From Patescibacteria group bacterium UBA6130 (GTDB lineage: Bacteria; Patescibacteriota; Microgenomatia; UBA12405; UBA6130): a stretch of DNA of 8,658 nt. This document shows positions 5,732 to 8,658 of the stretch, in pieces. The stretch covers positions 1 through 8,658 of the forward strand of contig DIVO01000041.1 in the NCBI GenBank assembly GCA_002428285.1. Direction: 5' to 3'. Positions within the stretch are counted from its first letter, which is position 1. Each line of letters opens with the position of its first letter. Position numbers and translations under genes: made by a program. Under the pieces are notes generated by a model. It did no database searches. It saw nothing but the letters and a program-made list of their open reading frames with translations, and was not told the DNA's origin.

Positions 5732-8077
5732 TCAGCACTTTGAGTATCCGCAAGCCAAACACTTATTGCATCCCTCTTCATAAATCAGGCTCGCATTGCC
5801 GCATTTAGGACAAATATCCTTGTGCTGATTATTCTTTTTAGCTTCAGGATCGGAATATAATGAAGGCTGTTGACCTACAGCCTGAGCATCTTTCTCCGGA
5901 AGGCTTTCATTAATGTGCTGGCTGAATATCTTGGCGATTCCATCGGCCAAAGACCTTACCCTATCCTTGCCAAAACCCACAGAACCCCCGCCACCAATGC
6001 CCTCAAGCTGTTCAATAATAAGTTCAGCGACTTCCTTTTCACTAAGACCAGGACTACTAATCCTCAAACAAAGAGAGATCAGTCTGCCAATAGCCTCGGC
6101 ATCGGCGGCAATATCCGAACCAGCCTTACCCACATTAACAAACACTTCAAAGGGCTGATCTTTGCGATCATTATAATTAACAGTTACAAAAGCTGTGCCC
6201 ACAGGAGTTTGAGCTTTATAGGTAGATCCGCTAACCACCAATGGTCTTTCCTTGATGGGATTTTGTTGTTCTAAAGGCAAAACGGTTTGCTCTGGCTTCT
6301 TATCCTTAGTTCCAATATTCAAAACCTGAGAATCTTTACAACCATCTCTAAATATTGTAATTCCCTTACAGATAGTTCTAAAGGCCATCAGATAAGCTCT
6401 TTCTACATCTTCCTTTGTAGCGTTATTTGGCATATTGATAGTCTTTGATACAGCGTTGTCAACATACTTTTGAAAGGCTGCTTGAGTTTTGACGTGCCAT
6501 TTCCAATCAATATCGTGAGCAGTTTTGAAAACCTTGGCTAACTTTTTTGGAATACCAGGCATATGAGAAATATTACCCTCCTCTGCTACCCAATCCACTA
6601 TCTTCTCGCTTTCGCTATATTTTTTAACTTCCTTTTCGAATATGGGATTAACAAATTTCAAAGTTCTGACATCAGTCTTATGGGTAAAAGCCAAAGCAAA
6701 AATTGGTTCAATACCAGAACTCGCTCCGCCCAAAATTGAAATAGAGCCTGTTGGAGCAATGGTAGTAATCGTTGCATTTCGTTTCTCTGGTCCTTTGGAA
6801 TAAATTGATTTTTTAAAGTTTGGAAAAGCTCCTCTTGTTTTTGCTAACTCCTGACTAGCCTCATGTCCTTTTTTATTGATAAATTTCATAACCCTTTTGG
6901 CCAAGGAAAGAGCGCGGGGAGAATCGTAGGGAATTCCGAGATTAAAAAGTAAATCTGCCCATCCCATCACTCCTAAGCCAATACGCCGATTTAATTTAGC
7001 ATTTTTGTCGATTACTTCTAGAGGAAAGGGGTTAACATCAATTACGTTGTCAAGCAATCTTACCCCCAAAGCAACTGACTCTCCCAATTTTTTCCAATCA
7101 AGGCTATTTCCTTTTACAAAATTATTTAAATTAATACTCCCCAAATTGCATGCTTCATTTGGATAAAGCATCTGCTCTCCACAGGGATTAGTCGCCTCAA
7201 TCGGACCCATAAACGGCACGGGATTACCTGCACCTTTATTAATCTTGTCGATGAAAAGCAACCCGGGATCCCCGGTCTTCCAAGCTGAATCAACAATTTT
7301 TTGGAACACTTTTTTTGCTGAAAGCTTTTTAATTTTATCTCCCATCTTATAATGACCACCCTTGCCATCTGGCCAACCCTCATGAGCTCTAAGCCAGTAA
7401 TCCTTATCGTCAATTACTGCTTTCATAAACTCATCAGTTACAGCTACGGAAATGTTAAAGTTGGTAATCCCACCTTCGTTTTTACATACGATAAACTCCT
7501 CAATATCGGGATGATCAACCCGTAGAACTCCCATGTTGGCGCCCCTTCTAGTTCCTCCCTGTTTAACTTCATTGGTAGCTGAGTCGAATATTCTCATAAA
7601 AGAAACAGGACCAGAGGCTACTCCTCCAGAAGCTCCAACAAAACTACCTTTGGGTCTTAACCTAGAAAAAGAAAATCCAGTGCCTCCACCGCTTTTGTGA
7701 ATAAGAGCAGCGTTTTTTATAGTGTCAAAGATGTTTTCCATCTTGTCTTCAATGGGAAGAACGAAACAAGCCGAATATTGAAGGTTGTTGCCTTTACCGG
7801 CGTTCATTAGTGTTGGAGAGTTTGGCAGAAAAGAAAAATTTATCATCAGGTCATAGTATTTTCTTGTCATTTTCTCGGTCTCTTTTTCATCAGCGCCAAA
7901 TTTTTTTTCCGCCCTTGCCACCTCTTTGGCAACCCGATAAATCAATCCTTCCGGGGTCTCGATAACACTTCCTTTGTTATCCTTCCATAAATATCTTTCG
8001 TTTAACACTCTTAATGACTGTTCTGTCCACTCACCTCTAGGATAACCCTTAGGAGCATCAGATATTTTTTTTGCCAT
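5732..8077 (-). CDS. nrdJ: Class II (adenosylcobalamin-dependent) ribonucleoside-diphosphate reductase
   Basis: Reduces ribonucleotides to deoxyribonucleotides with a thiyl radical generated from adenosylcobalamin, so it needs neither oxygen nor a second radical subunit. In the 781 aa the redox pair is C104 (YSACFVLP) and C310 (ACNLGSINL). The active loop TNPCGEQ gives N297, radical C299 and E301. The phosphate-binding APTGSIS is at 441-447. Residues about 610-715 match the TSCPD domain typical of this NrdJ group. The tail carries C756-x2-C759, C770, C773-x2-C776 and C781, the cysteine-rich end that shuttles reducing power and may bind zinc. No ATP-cone is present at the N-terminus, so overall activity control through an N-terminal cone seems absent. 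AAGGA sits 5 bases before the ATG at 8077. It follows nrdR by 25 bases and is followed by the cofactor-making gene. Confidence 0.97.
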   Translation of the reverse strand: MAKKISDAPKGYPRGEWTEQSLRVLNERYLWKDNKGSVIETPEGLIYRVAKEVARAEKKFGADEKETEKMTRKYYDLMINFSFLPNSPTLMNAGKGNNLQYSACFVLPIEDKMENIFDTIKNAALIHKSGGGTGFSFSRLRPKGSFVGASGGVASGPVSFMRIFDSATNEVKQGGTRRGANMGVLRVDHPDIEEFIVCKNEGGITNFNISVAVTDEFMKAVIDDKDYWLRAHEGWPDGKGGHYKMGDKIKKLSAKKVFQKIVDSAWKTGDPGLLFIDKINKGAGNPVPFMGPIEATNPCGEQMLYPNEACNLGSINLNNFVKGNSLDWKKLGESVALGVRLLDNVIDVNPFPLEVIDKNAKLNRRIGLGVMGWADLLFNLGIPYDSPRALSLAKRVMKFINKKGHEASQELAKTRGAFPNFKKSIYSKGPEKRNATITTIAPTGSISILGGASSGIEPIFALAFTHKTDVRTLKFVNPIFEKEVKKYSESEKIVDWVAEEGNISHMPGIPKKLAKVFKTAHDIDWKWHVKTQAAFQKYVDNAVSKTINMPNNATKEDVERAYLMAFRTICKGITIFRDGCKDSQVLNIGTKDKKPEQTVLPLEQQNPIKERPLVVSGSTYKAQTPVGTAFVTVNYNDRKDQPFEVFVNVGKAGSDIAADAEAIGRLISLCLRISSPGLSEKEVAELIIEQLEGIGGGGSVGFGKDRVRSLADGIAKIFSQHINESLPEKDAQAVGQQPSLYSDPEAKKNNQHKDICPKCGNASLIYEEGCNKCLACGYSKC

Positions 8078-8082
8078 TTTTT

Positions 8083-8087
8083 TCCTT
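8083..8087 (-). promoter_or_regulatory. Ribosome binding site of nrdJ
   Basis: AAGGA on the minus strand, 5 bases before the ATG at 8077. It is the only clear Shine-Dalgarno that I find in front of a gene in the window, and it fixes the nrdJ start. Its presence in front of an internal operon gene contrasts with the SD-less first genes. Confidence 0.6.
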
Positions 8088-8102
8088 GAACTTTACTAAT
8101 CG

Positions 8103-8561
8103 TTAACTTTTATTGCTTTTAGCATCTGCCAAGATCTTTTCAAAATCTTCAAGTTTTTGGATATCGAGGTAAACGCTTGCAAATCTTAAATAAGCAATCT
8201 CGTCTAATTTTTTCAACCTGTTCATCACCATAACACCTATATCTTTGGAGGGAACTTTAATTTTTTTTCTGTTTAGTAACTTCATTTCTATTTCTTCAAC
8301 AACCTCATTGATCTGATCTTGGTTAACCGGTCTTTTCCAGCAAGCCTTTGTAATACCTCTTGCCAGCTTTTTATGGTCAAAGTCTTCATTCCGACCATCT
8401 TTTTTAATTACCCTTAAGTCAATGCTCCCAACCCTCTCATAAGTCGTAAACCTCTTTCCGCATTTCTCACAAACCCTCCGTCTGCGAGTAGCCTTGCCAT
8501 CCTCAGCTTCCCGGGACTCCAAAACATTATTCTGGTTAAAACCGCAATAGGGGCAGATCAT
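8103..8561 (-). CDS. nrdR: Transcriptional repressor NrdR
   Basis: Nucleotide-sensing repressor of ribonucleotide reductase genes, 152 aa, the usual length. An N-terminal zinc ribbon uses C3, C6, C31 and C34, with the DNA-contacting RRRR run at 26-29 and the KRFTTYER segment (36-43) typical of NrdR. The ATP-cone covers about residues 49-139, beginning RVIKKDGRNEDFDHKKLARG and ending in the conserved YLRFASVY (123-130). Bound ATP or dATP sets the oligomer state and so DNA binding in this family. The start MICPYCG matches the family exactly. The gene is first in the operon that contains its target nrdJ, so feedback control by dNTP level is expected. No Shine-Dalgarno is seen; an AATAAT ends 7 bases before the ATG. 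Confidence 0.97.
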   Translation of the reverse strand: MICPYCGFNQNNVLESREAEDGKATRRRRVCEKCGKRFTTYERVGSIDLRVIKKDGRNEDFDHKKLARGITKACWKRPVNQDQINEVVEEIEMKLLNRKKIKVPSKDIGVMVMNRLKKLDEIAYLRFASVYLDIQKLEDFEKILADAKSNKS

Positions 8562-8572
8562 TCTAGTAATTA

Positions 8573-8620
8573 TTCAACTTTCTAGTGTTAATATAATTAT
8601 TAAACCACTACCCAAAGCGT
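8573..8620 (-). promoter_or_regulatory. Candidate paired NrdR boxes
   Basis: Compared with the known NrdR box acaCTATATATAGTGt, box 1 on the minus strand (8620-8605) is ACGCTTTGGGTAGTGG, matching 10 of 16 positions including TAGTG. Box 2 (8588-8573) is ACACTAGAAAGTTGAA, matching 8 of 16 including ACACTA. Each keeps one strong half-site, and the strong halves face each other. The sites are 32 bases apart, about three helix turns, the spacing known for NrdR operators. They lie within and just after the TTGACA promoter. Each box alone is weak; the spacing, the place and the nrdR gene itself carry the call. Confidence 0.45.
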
Positions 8621-8626
8621 TGTCAA
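8596..8626 (-). promoter_or_regulatory. Candidate promoter of the nrdR-nrdJ operon
   Basis: On the minus strand a perfect -35 TTGACA lies at 8626-8621, and AATAAT (five of six matches to TATAAT) at 8601-8596. The spacer is 19 bases, longer than the ideal 17. A transcript would start near 8588 and leave a leader of about 27 bases. The candidate NrdR sites fall in the spacer and at the start site, as expected for a repressor. A second AATAAT at 8574-8569, only 7 bases before the ATG, is an alternative leaderless start but lacks a -35. Confidence 0.5.
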
Positions 8627-8658
8627 TAGGCAATATCAAGATCAAAGTAGATCATTAA

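Noticed and set aside
5732..5734. TGA as a recoded glycine codon, as in some Patescibacteria
   Set aside because: The TGA follows the expected C-terminal CGYSKC of NrdJ, and a new gene starts 32 bases later, so it is a true stop.
5870..6274. Plus-strand open frames of 134 and 81 codons (5870-6274 and 5913-6158)
   Set aside because: Both lie opposite the conserved TSCPD part of nrdJ and have no recognisable motif, so they are shadows.
7126..7413. 95-aa minus-strand frame inside nrdJ
   Set aside because: It overlaps the catalytic NPCGEQ region of nrdJ in another frame, so it is a shadow.
8562..8658. Adenosylcobalamin riboswitch ahead of the B12-dependent operon
   Set aside because: The leader from the best promoter is only about 27 bases, and no B12-box-like GC-rich stretch is seen in the 97 bases available.

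Overview
The window is AT-rich, tightly packed bacterial DNA. It holds nine confident protein genes, one short open frame that looks like a NUDIX remnant, and no RNA gene, insertion sequence or CRISPR array that I can see. The standard genetic code fits: TGA ends nrdJ just after the expected Cys-rich tail, and TAA and TAG also serve as stops. Low GC, very short intergenic gaps, several genes without a Shine-Dalgarno, and a B12-dependent ribonucleotide reductase beside a cobalamin adenosyltransferase would suit a Patescibacteria (CPR)-type genome. That placement is inference; a low-GC Firmicute or Chloroflexi relative is not excluded.

Right part (about 3453-8626, all minus strand). This is a gene string read from right to left: nrdR (regulator of ribonucleotide reductase), nrdJ (adenosylcobalamin-dependent class II reductase), a PduO-type ATP:cob(I)alamin adenosyltransferase, a trans-polyprenyl diphosphate synthase, and, after a 71-base gap, a 213-aa protein I do not recognise. 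The first four are very close (gaps of 25 and 32 bases, then an overlap) and are probably one operon. Regulator, enzyme and cofactor-making enzyme form one functional unit for dNTP supply. A promoter with a perfect TTGACA and two degenerate NrdR-box-like sites 32 bases apart lie just upstream of nrdR, which suggests that NrdR represses its own operon.

Middle (about 1248-3357). Two NUDIX hydrolase genes point away from each other across a 192-base gap. The minus-strand one is followed by a four-cysteine zinc-ribbon protein and by an unrecognised basic protein, with gaps of 6 and 1 bases, so these three look like one operon. Inside the divergent gap is a 33-codon minus-strand frame that resembles the first strands of a NUDIX fold and stops where the Nudix box should begin.

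Left part (34-1251, plus strand). A 405-aa protein has HELGH and a downstream Glu, as in M3-like (thimet/oligoendopeptidase F) zinc peptidases. It converges on the unknown-protein operon so closely that the two stop codons share a TTAA, and a 9-bp perfect inverted repeat spans that junction.

Several first-in-unit genes have a -10-like hexamer 6-8 bases before the ATG and no Shine-Dalgarno, which suggests leaderless transcripts.
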